From: Martinezella miluonensis
Lineage (GTDB): Bacteria > Pseudomonadota > Alphaproteobacteria > Rhizobiales > Rhizobiaceae
DNA: 64,000 nucleotides
Assembly (NCBI RefSeq): GCF_900094545.1
Contig: NZ_FMAH01000002.1
Span: 1 to 64,000, forward strand
Direction of reading: 5' to 3'
Below the pieces are notes generated by a model. It worked only from the letters and a program-made list of their open reading frames with translations. It was not told the origin of the DNA and made no database searches. Made by a program: the position numbers and the translations under genes. Below, piece by piece: positions 17,826-26,673 of this stretch (position 1 is its first letter; each line of letters opens with the position of its first letter).

Positions 17826-18718
17826 GCTGTAGCTCCGCGTTTAACGAGCCTTGCGGGCAATGAGGCCAGATTGGGCACGAACAGGCGAACGAGCAGGATC
17901 GCGAGGAACATTGCATGGCCGGCGATCAGGAACCCGAGCGGGTGCAGTGACGCTCCAATCGTCTGGGCGACGCCCAGAATGATTCCGCCGATCAGCGTTC
18001 CCCAGAGTGAGCCCACACCACCGATGATCGTCGCCTCGAAGGCGAAAAGAAGCTGCTGCGATCCTGAATAGGGTTCGAAGGTTGCGCGCATCGCCAGGAA
18101 CATGCCTGCGATCGTAACGGTTGCCAGCGCAATAGCGGCTGCCAGAGCATTCACACGACGCGCATCGATGCCGACAAGACCCGCGGTGTCAGGATCCTCC
18201 GCGGTAGCGCGGATCGCGCGTCCGAGGGCAGTTCTCGACAAGATGATCTGCAGTACGCTTAGAAGCACGACGGCGGTAACGAAGATCAGGACCGGAAGCT
18301 TCCCTACGAAAAGGCCGCCGCCAAGCTCCCAGCTGTCCCAGCTCAGATCGCCGATAGCGTCGGCGAGCGATCGCGTATCCGCACCGAATTGTTCGAACAG
18401 CGCATTGTCGAGGACCATCGACAACCCGAAGGTCGATAGGATCGGCAGGAGTTGGCCGGCCCTTGCGCTTCGGTCGAGGATAAGCCGCTGGAGCAGCCAG
18501 CCACAGATTGCCATGGCAATGACCGCGGCGACAAGGCACAACCAGAGGGGTAGATGTGCTCGATCCGAGAGCACAAATATGAGGTATGCAGCGGCAACCG
18601 CGAGGCTGCCGTGCGCAAGATTGATGATCCGCATGACCGAGAACATGAACGATAATCCGCACGCGATCAGCGCATAGTAGCCGCCAAGCAGGATGCCCTG
18701 GAGAATCTGGTTCGTCAT
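17822..18718 (-). CDS. branched-chain-type ABC transporter permease (LivH-like)
   Basis: A 298-residue permease with about eight membrane segments. LivH features: QGILLGGYYALIACGLSFMFSVMRIINLAHGSL at the start, the coupling loop SRTALGRAIRATAEDPDTAGLVGID, and FEATIIGGVGSLWGTLIGG. Its start overlaps the stop of the LivF-like gene, and its stop overlaps the LivM-like start, showing tight translational coupling. Confidence 0.93.
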   Translation of the reverse strand: MTNQILQGILLGGYYALIACGLSFMFSVMRIINLAHGSLAVAAAYLIFVLSDRAHLPLWLCLVAAVIAMAICGWLLQRLILDRSARAGQLLPILSTFGLSMVLDNALFEQFGADTRSLADAIGDLSWDSWELGGGLFVGKLPVLIFVTAVVLLSVLQIILSRTALGRAIRATAEDPDTAGLVGIDARRVNALAAAIALATVTIAGMFLAMRATFEPYSGSQQLLFAFEATIIGGVGSLWGTLIGGIILGVAQTIGASLHPLGFLIAGHAMFLAILLVRLFVPNLASLPARLVKRGATA

Positions 18719-19443
18719 GCGGTTGTCCTCCCGCTGTTTGCACGGTGCAGGCCGAAATAGGCGTCCGTCACCTGGTCGCGCGTCAATTCCTTAGCCGCAC
18801 CTTCCAACACGGACCTGCCTTCCAGCAGGCAGATCACGCGGTCGGCAACGCCCATTGCGCGCGAAAGGTCCTGTTCGACCAGCACGATCGTCGTTCCGGA
18901 CGTCATGAGACCACTAAGCGACGCGTAGACACGATCGACGACGAGTGGCGACAGCCCGAGGGAGACTTCGTCAAGCAGCAGAATATCCGGGTTGGTCATC
19001 AGCGCCCTGCCGATCGCCGTCGCCTGCTGCTCGCCGCCGGAGAGGTGCCCGGTCTTGTGGTCGAGCCGACTTTTCAGATTAGGGAAGATTTCGACGATCC
19101 GCTCGATGGACCATTCGCCCTTGCGGCCGGCCATAGCACCCAGCTTGAGGTTCTCGGTGACCGTCATCGAGGCAAACATACGCCGGCCCTCCGGCACGAG
19201 GGCCACGCCCCGCCGCACACGCTTGTAAGCGGGGAGCCCTGTGACATCATTTCCGTCGAGCATGATGCGCCCGCTGGATGCAGCATGGGCTCCTGCAAGG
19301 GTTCGAAGAAGCGTTGTCTTGCCGGCTCCATTGGCCCCGACGAGAGCGAGCGTCTCTCCTTTCTTGACTGTAAAGGAGACGCCACGCACCGCTTCCAGGA
19401 GCCCGTGCCGGGCCGTGAGATTTTCCACTGAGAAAACGCTCAT
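18715..19443 (-). CDS. branched-chain-type ABC transporter ATP-binding protein (LivF-like)
   Basis: A 242-residue ATPase. Walker A is GANGAGKTT, the Q-loop region follows VPEGRRMFASMTV (the LivF hallmark), the signature is LSGGEQQ, Walker B is ILLLDEVSLGLSP, and the H-loop His is replaced in VLVEQDLS, as in many LivF proteins. The start at 19443 overlaps the LivG-like stop by 4 bases (ATGA). A longer open frame extends upstream but overlaps LivG and has no homology there. Confidence 0.93.
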   Translation of the reverse strand: MSVFSVENLTARHGLLEAVRGVSFTVKKGETLALVGANGAGKTTLLRTLAGAHAASSGRIMLDGNDVTGLPAYKRVRRGVALVPEGRRMFASMTVTENLKLGAMAGRKGEWSIERIVEIFPNLKSRLDHKTGHLSGGEQQATAIGRALMTNPDILLLDEVSLGLSPLVVDRVYASLSGLMTSGTTIVLVEQDLSRAMGVADRVICLLEGRSVLEGAAKELTRDQVTDAYFGLHRANSGRTTA

Positions 19444-20192
19444 TTCGGACCTCCGCCCAGATATGCTTTGACGACCTCGGGATGGGCCATGACTTCTTTC
19501 GGATCTCCATCCGCAATGATTTTGCCGGCGTCCATGCAAATCAGCCGATGTACGACCTGCAGCAGGACATGAACGATGTGTTCGATCCATATGATGCCAA
19601 TGCCTCGACGCCGAAGCTCCTGAATCGTGGACACCAGTTCCTGGGCCTCAGTGTCGGTCAGTCCACCGCCGATTTCGTCCAGCAGGATAACCTTCGGCCC
19701 AGTGGCCACTGCGCGTGCGAGTTCCAGTCGTTTGCGGTCCAGCAGCCCAAGCGTTTCCGCACGTCGGTTGGCCACATGGAGCATTCCGCAAAGCTCCAGG
19801 GAATCGATCACGCCCGCATAGGCCTCGTCCCTTCCTTTGCCGCCTGCATGTGCGGCGGCTACATAGACGTTTTCGAAGGTCGTCATGCCGGAAAACGGCT
19901 TGGGAACCTGATGGGTGCGAGCCAGGCCCATGCGGCAGCGATCGGCGGCGGAAAAGCGGGTAACGTCCCGGCCGGCAAAGCTGATCGTTCCTGCGCTTGG
20001 CGGATAGGATCCCGCCAGTGTCGCCAGGAATGTCGTCTTGCCCGCGCCGTTCGGTCCCACGATTCCCACTGCCTCGCCCATGTCCATGGAGAAGTCGATG
20101 TTCTCCAGAACAGGAAGTGCGCCAAACCGCTTGATCAGACCATGGCTGGAGAACCGGCTTCCGCCGGTTCCTGTTTCTTGTCGAAGAGTCAT
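19440..20192 (-). CDS. branched-chain-type ABC transporter ATP-binding protein (LivG-like)
   Basis: A 250-residue ATPase. Walker A is GPNGAGKTT, LivG-type LARTHQVPKPFSGMTTFENV follows, and Walker B is VILLDEIGGGLT. The ABC signature is unusual: LGLLDRKRLELARA replaces the canonical LSxGxxRxLEIARA, losing the serine and second glycine, so the ATPase cycle may rely on the LivF partner. WIEHIVHVL supplies the H-loop. The start at 20192 (MTLRQETG) fits the domain boundary; upstream in-frame sequence overlaps the substrate-binding gene. It lies 8 bases after that gene's stop. Confidence 0.92.
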   Translation of the reverse strand: MTLRQETGTGGSRFSSHGLIKRFGALPVLENIDFSMDMGEAVGIVGPNGAGKTTFLATLAGSYPPSAGTISFAGRDVTRFSAADRCRMGLARTHQVPKPFSGMTTFENVYVAAAHAGGKGRDEAYAGVIDSLELCGMLHVANRRAETLGLLDRKRLELARAVATGPKVILLDEIGGGLTDTEAQELVSTIQELRRRGIGIIWIEHIVHVLLQVVHRLICMDAGKIIADGDPKEVMAHPEVVKAYLGGGPK

Positions 20193-20200
20193 CTTTCGAT

Positions 20201-21493
20201 TTACCCGCTGTACGGCAGTAGCTTTGCGCGGACCGGAACGTTCGGATCCGTCACATTCTCCGTGAGGACGTAGTCGAACTTGAAGCGCGAGCCTTCCGGC
20301 GCCTTGACCCACTGCGTGCCAATGATCGGCCCCGGCGAAACGTTCGATACCGGACCGGAGGTGAAGTCGACCTTGCCGCCGATGGTGACGGTATCGAGGG
20401 TCGAGAGCGACTTTGCCACGGCGTCCTTGCTCTTTGGATCCGAAGCCTTTTTCAGCGCTTCGAAGCCCGCGTCGAACAGGGAAAGCGTTGCGCCGAGTTG
20501 CTGCGTCCATTGCTTTCCGGAAACCTTCTCGTAACCGTCGGCGAGCTTAGGTCCGCTGATGCCGGCAATCGACGACTTGTAGGGGAAGTCCTTGTGCCAG
20601 TAGGCGGCGCTAGCGATGTTGACGCCCAGAGGGCCGAGCGCTTCGATGGTCGACGGAAACAGACCGGTCTTTGCGACCTGCACGATCTTGACCTTGCGGT
20701 GCAGGCCCTGCTGCGCAGCCTGACGCCAGAAGGTGGCGAAATCCGGCGGGATCGGGAACGTATTGATGATCTCGACCCCCTCGCGCTTGAACAGGGCGAT
20801 CTGGCTCGAGAAATCGGTGGTGCCCGTCTCATAGGCACCCGGATCGACGACGGTGAATCCGTCCTTCTGCAGCAGCGGTGCGAGATTGGCCCGGATCGCG
20901 TTTCCGTCGGCGTCATTTGGGTACATGACCCCGACTTTCTTGTTGGTTTGGATCAGGTTCCACTGCGACACATAGGTCTTGTGGAATTCCTCGACGCCGA
21001 AGCCGAAGTGGTAGGTCCACTTGAATGGGGATGGCTCGCCCGGCTTTGCGCCGCGGCCGAAATACCAGGCCTGCCACGGCATGACGGTCGACAGACACGG
21101 GATACCTGCAGCCTCGCAGGCATCCGAGACCGGATTGATGGTCTCGGGGGTTGAGATTACGAGCATCATATCGATGCCCTTGTTGTTGATCAGGTCCTTG
21201 GCAAGCTGGCCGGCGCGCGACGGATCGGATTGCGTATCCTGGTCGACGATCTCGACGGCATATTTTTTTCCCGCGATCTCGATACCGCCAGCGATAGCCT
21301 TGCGAACAACTTCAAGAACGTAGCCGTCGGTCTCGCCGAACCCTGCGAGCGGCCCGGTGCGCGGACTGATGAAGCCAACCTTCAACGTGTCCGCCGCCCA
21401 TGCCGGGCGCATGAACGTCATTGCGGCGGCCGCCGCTCCTGTTGTGACCATCAACTGTCGACGAGTCACTCCCCCTGTGAAGATGTTCGTCAT
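20201..21493 (-). CDS. ABC transporter substrate-binding protein (LivK/Peripla_BP_6 type)
   Basis: A 430-residue periplasmic binding protein. The N-terminus holds a twin-arginine-like stretch (TRRQLMVTTG), a hydrophobic core and an AWA-A cleavage site near residue 33, pointing to export, possibly by Tat. The mature chain begins DTLKVGFISPRTGPLAGFGE and has the Peripla_BP_6 fold typical of LivK-like and aromatic-acid-binding proteins. It is the second gene of the operon, 42 bases after an aldehyde dehydrogenase and 8 bases before the LivG-like ATPase. The cargo is inferred to be a lignin-type aromatic from the neighbouring enzymes. Confidence 0.92.
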   Translation of the reverse strand: MTNIFTGGVTRRQLMVTTGAAAAAMTFMRPAWAADTLKVGFISPRTGPLAGFGETDGYVLEVVRKAIAGGIEIAGKKYAVEIVDQDTQSDPSRAGQLAKDLINNKGIDMMLVISTPETINPVSDACEAAGIPCLSTVMPWQAWYFGRGAKPGEPSPFKWTYHFGFGVEEFHKTYVSQWNLIQTNKKVGVMYPNDADGNAIRANLAPLLQKDGFTVVDPGAYETGTTDFSSQIALFKREGVEIINTFPIPPDFATFWRQAAQQGLHRKVKIVQVAKTGLFPSTIEALGPLGVNIASAAYWHKDFPYKSSIAGISGPKLADGYEKVSGKQWTQQLGATLSLFDAGFEALKKASDPKSKDAVAKSLSTLDTVTIGGKVDFTSGPVSNVSPGPIIGTQWVKAPEGSRFKFDYVLTENVTDPNVPVRAKLLPYSG

Positions 21494-21535
21494 ACTCTCT
21501 CCTCCTTTGTGACAAGCTCTTTGTGAGTCTGGATT

Positions 21536-23053
21536 TCAGATCGGGTATTCGGTCTTGCCGCTGGACGTCGTGATCCAGCGCAATTCGGTGAACTCGTCCA
21601 GCGCCGCCAGTCCACCGAACCTCCCGTAGCCGCTGGCTTTCATTCCTCCGAAGGGGGCCTGCGGCTCGTCTGCGACGGTTGCCGAATTCACATGGCACAT
21701 GCCCGATTCAAGTTGCATTGCTATCTCCATGGCGCGACGCAGGTCTTTCCCGAATACCGCTCCCGAAAGCCCGTAGTCGCAGTCGTTCGCGACAGTCACG
21801 GCCTCGTCGACGGAGCCGACACGGATAATGGCGGCTACCGGGCCAAAGCTCTCTTCCTGGTAAAGTCTCATTGATCTTGAGACGTAATCGACGACGGTCG
21901 CGTCGATGAACGCGTCGCGTGTTTCGCCGCCGGTGAGCACCTGTGCGCCTTTGGCACGCGCATCTTCGATCAGGCTGTGGACGCGACGCGCCGATTCAGC
22001 CGTTACCAGCGAACCGAGCGTAAAGCGTCGTTGCAGGGGATCTCCAGCTCGATAAGCCTGTACCTTCGCCACGAATTTCTCAACGAAGGTGTCCGCGATC
22101 TCGTCGACCAGGATAATCCGCTCCGTCGACATGCAGAGCTGGCCCTGGTTGAAAAAGGCACCGAACGCCGCGGCATTGACGGCTTCATCGATGTCGGCGT
22201 CGTCAAGGACAATAAAGGCTGCCTTGCCTCCCAGCTCGAGGAGGCATCGCTTCAAATGCTTCGCCGCCATCTGAGCGATAATCTTTCCGACGCGGGTAGA
22301 GCCGGTGAAGTTGATGCGCCGGACGGCTGGATGCGCGATCAGGGTTTCCACGATCGTCGACGCATCGGCCGGTGCGTTCGAAATGATGTTGAGGACGCCC
22401 GGCGGCAGGCCCGCATCGACGAGAACGTCGCCAAGCAGGCGGTGGGTCGCAGGACATAACTCCGAGGCTTTCATGACCACCGTATTGCCGCACGCCAGTG
22501 CGGCAGCGAACGAGCGAACACCCAGAATGATCGGCGCATTCCATGGCGCAATGGCGAGACAGACGCCGGCCGGTTGCCGAACTGCAAATGACGTCACGCC
22601 CTCGTGGTCCGAAGGAATGATCCGTCCGCTGACCTGGGTAGTCATCGCCGAAGCGTCGATGAGGATTTTGGACGCCAGATCGACGTTGAACTCGCTCCAC
22701 GCAGCGGTCGCGCCGATCTCGAGCATCATGACTTCCACGAAATCATTCTTGCGCTCAAGAAGGAGCCTGCTCGCCTTCTCGAGAATGGCGCGGCGGGCGT
22801 TGGGCGTCGCGCGGGACCATTGAGGAAAGGCTGACGCGGCTGAGTTCGCGGCGGCCGTCGCGTCCTCTGGCGTGGCCGCTGCGGCAACGGTCACTGTCGA
22901 ATATCGGATCGGACTCACGCGCTGGAACGTGGACTTGGAACGCGCAGCGACGCCCTGCCCCGCGATCAGGAGGTTCACCAATCTGGGTTCACCTTCATTG
23001 ACGAAGCCGCCCGAGGGCAACGTTTGCGCCGCCGTATGGCCTGATATTTCCAT
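21536..23053 (-). CDS. aldehyde dehydrogenase, aromatic-aldehyde type (operon leader)
   Basis: A 505-residue aldehyde dehydrogenase with general base Glu in LLELGGKAAF and nucleophile Cys in GQLCMSTER. It has the INFTGSTRVGKI loop and the same sub-branch features as its paralogue at 14534 (IIPSDHEG, APWNAPIILG, FGGMKASGYGRFGG). It is about 25 residues longer at the N-terminus, which fits no targeting signal. GGGAGG lies about 9 bases before the ATG at 23053. It is the first gene of the minus-strand operon and divergent from an AraC regulator. The two dehydrogenases may handle different aldehydes, or successive steps. Confidence 0.93.
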   Translation of the reverse strand: MEISGHTAAQTLPSGGFVNEGEPRLVNLLIAGQGVAARSKSTFQRVSPIRYSTVTVAAAATPEDATAAANSAASAFPQWSRATPNARRAILEKASRLLLERKNDFVEVMMLEIGATAAWSEFNVDLASKILIDASAMTTQVSGRIIPSDHEGVTSFAVRQPAGVCLAIAPWNAPIILGVRSFAAALACGNTVVMKASELCPATHRLLGDVLVDAGLPPGVLNIISNAPADASTIVETLIAHPAVRRINFTGSTRVGKIIAQMAAKHLKRCLLELGGKAAFIVLDDADIDEAVNAAAFGAFFNQGQLCMSTERIILVDEIADTFVEKFVAKVQAYRAGDPLQRRFTLGSLVTAESARRVHSLIEDARAKGAQVLTGGETRDAFIDATVVDYVSRSMRLYQEESFGPVAAIIRVGSVDEAVTVANDCDYGLSGAVFGKDLRRAMEIAMQLESGMCHVNSATVADEPQAPFGGMKASGYGRFGGLAALDEFTELRWITTSSGKTEYPI

Positions 23054-23333
23054 TCTTCCGATCCTCCCAGGCTAAACACTATTCTGGCCTTGTCGAAAGG
23101 AAATGCGATATTATGGGTATTGCTTGTTATTTATTGGGCTATTTGGCCAATCGGAACGAAAGTAGAGCGTGGCGGCCCAAACGATGCGGGATGAGCATCA
23201 AAACGAGGGAATTATCGTACTTAAGCGTGGGAAAGCGCTCTTACATTGAGGCCCATAAAACAATCGGCCCATAGTTGCCTTCGCAGCGCTTGATCATTTA
23301 AGGGAAGGAATTGTCATTTTCTGGAGCGATGGA
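23054..23333. promoter_or_regulatory. divergent control region of aromatic operon and AraC gene
   Basis: A 280-base gap between the operon leader and the AraC regulator. It is AT-rich around 23110-23150 (GGGTATTGCTTGTTATTTAT). Both promoters must lie here. No repeat could be picked as the AraC site with confidence. Confidence 0.55.
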
Positions 23334-24221
23334 ATGGCTACGAGCCTCATAGAATACGTCGCCAAGGCGGAGCGATTCGAGCCGGCTCTGGCGGATCGCA
23401 CCATATCGATTGGGCGGTTCAACGACCGCTGGCTCTGCCATCTGATCTTATCGACCACCGGCAAGATGAGGCTCACCATCGGGGAAGATAGTTTGGAACT
23501 TGTCGGCTCGACATTCCTGCTTCTGCCTCCGTCGGCGCCGGCCAGACTCACATCCGGCGCCGGAACTCGCATCTACGTTGTCGGGATTTCTCTCGACATG
23601 ATGGCCGACGCCTTGGGAAACTACCCCGAGACATCCGCCTTGAAACTCTTCATTGAAGCGCCGGCCCAAATAGAAGGCCTGCCGGACAACGACGCGGCAT
23701 TACTCGAAACATACTTTGCCAACTTCGTTGCCGAACGCCACTACGAGGGTGAATCCTCACTGATGGCGTTGACGGCCCACCTCCGTCTTATTCTTCTGTC
23801 TGCCTGGAGACTGTGCGGTTCGCAGCAATCCCGGCAAGTCTACGACGGTGGCACGGTCCTGCAGCGGTTCAGGCAATTGGTGGAGGCGGAATTTCGACGC
23901 CACCGGCCGATTTCTCACTATGCTGAACAACTTGGGATCAAGCAGGATCGCCTGCATGACATCTGCCGAAGAAACCTGGACTGGACGCCACTTGAGCTTG
24001 TTCATGAAAGGCTTGCGCAGGACGCGCGCCTCCGTCTGGAACGTTTCGGCGGCAGTGTGCGGGAGATATCGGATTACCTCGGCTTCCGCGATCCTGCAGC
24101 GTTCAGCCACTTCTTCAAACGCCGGATGGGTGTTTCCCCCGCTCAGTATCGCGAGCTCTACAGGAGCGGTAAAAAGGGTGCGGAATTCACAGGGTCGACT
24201 GAATACTACGACTGGCCATGA
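23334..24221 (+). CDS. AraC-family transcriptional regulator
   Basis: A 295-residue AraC protein. Residues about 1-130 form a cupin-type effector domain, and 180-285 the double HTH: ISHYAEQLGIKQDRLHDICRR, then VREISDYLGFRDPAAFSHFFKRRMGVSPAQYRELY. The layout resembles HpaA/PobR-type activators of aromatic-acid genes. It is divergent from the eight-gene operon and probably activates it in response to the aromatic substrate. Confidence 0.92.
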   Translation: MATSLIEYVAKAERFEPALADRTISIGRFNDRWLCHLILSTTGKMRLTIGEDSLELVGSTFLLLPPSAPARLTSGAGTRIYVVGISLDMMADALGNYPETSALKLFIEAPAQIEGLPDNDAALLETYFANFVAERHYEGESSLMALTAHLRLILLSAWRLCGSQQSRQVYDGGTVLQRFRQLVEAEFRRHRPISHYAEQLGIKQDRLHDICRRNLDWTPLELVHERLAQDARLRLERFGGSVREISDYLGFRDPAAFSHFFKRRMGVSPAQYRELYRSGKKGAEFTGSTEYYDWP

Positions 24222-24250
24222 CATTAAGAGAAAGAATTGGCATCCGCGCC

Positions 24251-24275
24251 ATATGTGCCTATATCAAGCACATAT
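24251..24275. promoter_or_regulatory. inverted repeat, likely Rrf2 autoregulatory operator
   Basis: ATATGTGC (24251-24258) and GCACATAT (24268-24275) form a perfect 8-base inverted repeat with a 9-base spacer. It ends 12 bases before the Rrf2 start codon, where a bound repressor would block transcription or initiation. Confidence 0.55.
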
Positions 24276-24287
24276 AGAGGACGCCCG

Positions 24288-24713
24288 ATGAACACCCGTT
24301 TTGCCGTTGCCACGCATATCTTGACCTTTCTTCACACGCAGGACGGACGGCCTGCGACCTCGGAGCTTGTCGCCTCCAGCGTCAGCACCAATCCGACCCT
24401 CATCCGCCGCCTGCTGTCCGAGCTTGCCAAGGCCGGACTGACGACATCGCAGATGGGCGCTGGTGGGGGGGCATTGCTTGCCCGGCCCGGCAACCGCATC
24501 ACACTGCTCGACGTGCACCGCGCCCTCGACGCGGAAGGTACTATTTTCCCACTGCACCAGGAACCAAATCCACAATGCCCTGTCGGAAGGCACATCAATG
24601 GCGTCCTGCGTCGGCGCCTTTCCGACGTTGAAAAGGCCATGGAGGCCGAGCTTGCCCGCACAACGATAGCGGACATGGCGCAGGACGTTGCGAACGCCAA
24701 TCGCCAAGGCTGA
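24288..24713 (+). CDS. Rrf2-family transcriptional regulator
   Basis: A 141-residue winged-HTH protein: NTRFAVATHILTFL, recognition region SSVSTNPTLIRRLLSELAKAGL, and the wing GAGGGALLARPGNRITLLDVHRAL, as in Rrf2 proteins. It lacks the three-cysteine Fe-S cluster motif of IscR/NsrR; only one Cys (NPQCPVGRHI) is seen. It is therefore closer to the YwnA-like group that senses other signals. The ATG at 24288 follows AGGACGCCCG. It is probably autoregulated and likely controls the NTF2-like gene that starts 93 bases downstream. Confidence 0.9.
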   Translation: MNTRFAVATHILTFLHTQDGRPATSELVASSVSTNPTLIRRLLSELAKAGLTTSQMGAGGGALLARPGNRITLLDVHRALDAEGTIFPLHQEPNPQCPVGRHINGVLRRRLSDVEKAMEAELARTTIADMAQDVANANRQG

Positions 24714-24756
24714 ATGCGAAGGCGCGATTTTCTGCGAAAACTGCTTTACAGATGTG

Positions 24757-24802
24757 TGTAACTAAAATAGATACATATTTGTCTGTTACAAAAATGGTTA
24801 CA
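24757..24802. promoter_or_regulatory. GTTACA repeats before the NTF2-like gene
   Basis: TGTAAC (24757-24762) is inverted relative to GTTACA at 24785-24790 and again at 24797-24802, in an AT-rich stretch just before the start codon. The two GTTACA copies are 12 bases apart. A candidate operator for the adjacent Rrf2 regulator, though the half-site differs from the repeat before the regulator itself. Confidence 0.4.
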
Positions 24803-24806
24803 TATC

Positions 24807-25667
24807 ATGCACATTTCTCATCGCTTGCTTTTCGCCGTCACGGCGCTTCTGCCCCTTGCGATCGGCCTGACCGCCACCCACGCTTCAGCACAAACGGAGA
24901 CCAGAATGACCACACAGGAACAACAGGTCGTCGACCTTCTCAAGGCCATCGAGACTGGCGCTGCCGAACCGGTTGCCGTCATCAACCCGGAAAAATATAT
25001 CCAGCACAATCTTTCAGCTGCCGACGGACTACAGGGCTTGGGTGCGCTTCTTGCCGCGCTGCCCAAGGGTACGGCCAAGGTGAACACCGTGCGCGTCTTC
25101 CAGGACGGAAACTACGTCTTCGCCCACACCGACTATAACTTCTTCGGGCCGAAGATCGGCTTCGACATCTTCCGGTTCGAGAGCGGCAAGATCGTCGAGC
25201 ACTGGGACAATCTTCAAGAGACGGCCGGCCCCAACCCGAGCGGCCACAGCATGACGGACGGGCCGACGGACGCGGTCGATCTCGACAAGACTGCGGACAA
25301 CAAAACGCTCGTCGCTGCTTTCGTCGATGATATTCTCGTCAACGGGCGCATGGAAAAGCTCGGCGCCTATATCGAGGGCGATGCCTACACCCAGCACAAT
25401 CCCCAGATCGCCGATGGGCTCTCCGGCCTTGGCGCAGCGTTGAAAGCCATGGCGGCCGCGGGGGTCACAATGAAGTATGACAGGGTCCACCAGGTTCTCG
25501 GCAAGGGCAATTTCGTTCTGACGGTGAGCGAGGGCAGCTTTGCCGGCAAGCACACCAGCTTCTACGACCTTTTCCGCGTGCACGACGGCAAAATCGTCGA
25601 GCATTGGGACACGATCGAGGCCATCCCCGCGCAATCGGAATGGAAGAACAAGAACGGCAAGTTCTGA
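24807..25667 (+). CDS. secreted protein with two SnoaL/NTF2-like domains
   Basis: A 286-residue protein with a Sec signal peptide (basic MHISHRL, hydrophobic LLFAVTALLPLAIGLTA, cleavage after HASA near residue 28) and two tandem SnoaL-like domains. The halves repeat the pattern YIQHNLSAADGLQGLG / YTQHNPQIADGLSGLG and FDIFRFESGKIVEHWDN / YDLFRVHDGKIVEHWDT, so the gene arose by internal duplication. Each half keeps the His/Asp pocket residues, but no reaction can be assigned. A second ATG at 24906 has a better RBS (GGAG) and would give a cytoplasmic form, so dual targeting is possible. Confidence 0.88.
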   Translation: MHISHRLLFAVTALLPLAIGLTATHASAQTETRMTTQEQQVVDLLKAIETGAAEPVAVINPEKYIQHNLSAADGLQGLGALLAALPKGTAKVNTVRVFQDGNYVFAHTDYNFFGPKIGFDIFRFESGKIVEHWDNLQETAGPNPSGHSMTDGPTDAVDLDKTADNKTLVAAFVDDILVNGRMEKLGAYIEGDAYTQHNPQIADGLSGLGAALKAMAAAGVTMKYDRVHQVLGKGNFVLTVSEGSFAGKHTSFYDLFRVHDGKIVEHWDTIEAIPAQSEWKNKNGKF

Positions 25668-25676
25668 AACAGAAAT

Positions 25677-25693
25677 GGGGGGCTCCGCCCCCC
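25677..25693 (+). terminator. GC-rich hairpin after the NTF2-like gene
   Basis: GGGGGGC and GCCCCCC pair around a 3-base loop 9 bases after the stop codon, followed only by TT. Likely a terminator or 3'-end stabiliser. Confidence 0.55.
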
Positions 25694-25983
25694 TTCCCAC
25701 CCGGCCCCCTTGCCGCGGACATCAGGCCCAAGCTTGCCACCTCCATGACTGACCTATGGGTTCCGCAGCGTATGGCCTGAGCCTCGGTAACCAATAGCCG
25801 ATCACCATCAACGATCTGTACCGACGTATCTTATTTCAGAAGCTGTTGTTCGATTACAGTATCTATAGACAAGCGCGGAATGCCGTCTCTCCCCGATAAT
25901 TCAAGTTATGTGCTTGACTTGACGGACCAACCAGCCAGCCTCGCGCATGCGCCTGACATGATTAAGCCTTCAGAGGAGCCAGA
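25694..25983. other. no recognisable gene
   Basis: About 290 bases, moderately AT-rich from 25800 to 25920. It should carry the promoter for the M17-N-domain gene; a usable pair of boxes could not be chosen. No conserved coding frame is visible. Confidence 0.45.
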
Positions 25984-26673
25984 GTGCTGTTGATGACGCA
26001 GTCGCAATCAATTGGAGTTTGGCGGGGAGTTTCATTGGAAGTTGCCGCCTGGGATGCGGCCCATGCCGAGGTCGATTTGTCGGCCGTCTGCATGTTTACT
26101 CACGAAATCGCGGAAGCCGGTTTAAAAGGCGGCCTGCTACATCTTGATCAGGCTCTTTCCGGCGGGCTCGCCGAACTTCGTCGTAGCGGTGAATTCAAAG
26201 CCGACTTCATGGAAACCCTACTGATTAGCAAGCCTCCCTCAACGATCAGGGCCGCAGCGCTTTTGGTGATCGGCCTTGGCAACCCGTCTTCATGGACAAC
26301 AGCAACAACAGCTCACGCCGTTAAGGCAGTTGCTCGCGCTGCAGTCTATCGAGGCGATCGAAGTGTCGCCTTCGCACCGAGCCTTCTGGATTCCGGCTTA
26401 ACCTCAGGCCAAACGGGCGACGTTGCGCTCGACATGATGAGAGCCGTAATCGAAATCATCGAGGTTCAGGCGCGGGTCGCCGAACGCGGATTGGCCCATG
26501 CTCCCCGACTGCAGCACTGGATCTTCGACGTGGGCTTGTCACGCGCTGATGCCGTCACCGAACATTTCCGAGAAGGCTTTCAAAGCATCACATCGGCCCT
26601 TCGCGCCGGCTCGACCATAACGACGCCAAACACCGACGATCCCTCATCCGCGCCAGGAGAAAACAATGGCTGA
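25984..26673 (+). CDS. M17 aminopeptidase N-terminal-domain-only protein
   Basis: A 229-residue protein resembling only the N-terminal domain of leucyl aminopeptidases: KGGLLHLDQALSGGLAELRRSGEFKAD, then AALLVIGLGNPSSW and a helical second half. The metal-binding catalytic domain with its NTDAEGR motif is absent, so no peptidase activity is expected; in M17 enzymes this domain mediates hexamer contacts or DNA binding. Its last 8 bases overlap the start of the next gene, so the two products are made together. The true start could be the ATG at 25993. Confidence 0.75.
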   Translation: MLLMTQSQSIGVWRGVSLEVAAWDAAHAEVDLSAVCMFTHEIAEAGLKGGLLHLDQALSGGLAELRRSGEFKADFMETLLISKPPSTIRAAALLVIGLGNPSSWTTATTAHAVKAVARAAVYRGDRSVAFAPSLLDSGLTSGQTGDVALDMMRAVIEIIEVQARVAERGLAHAPRLQHWIFDVGLSRADAVTEHFREGFQSITSALRAGSTITTPNTDDPSSAPGENNG

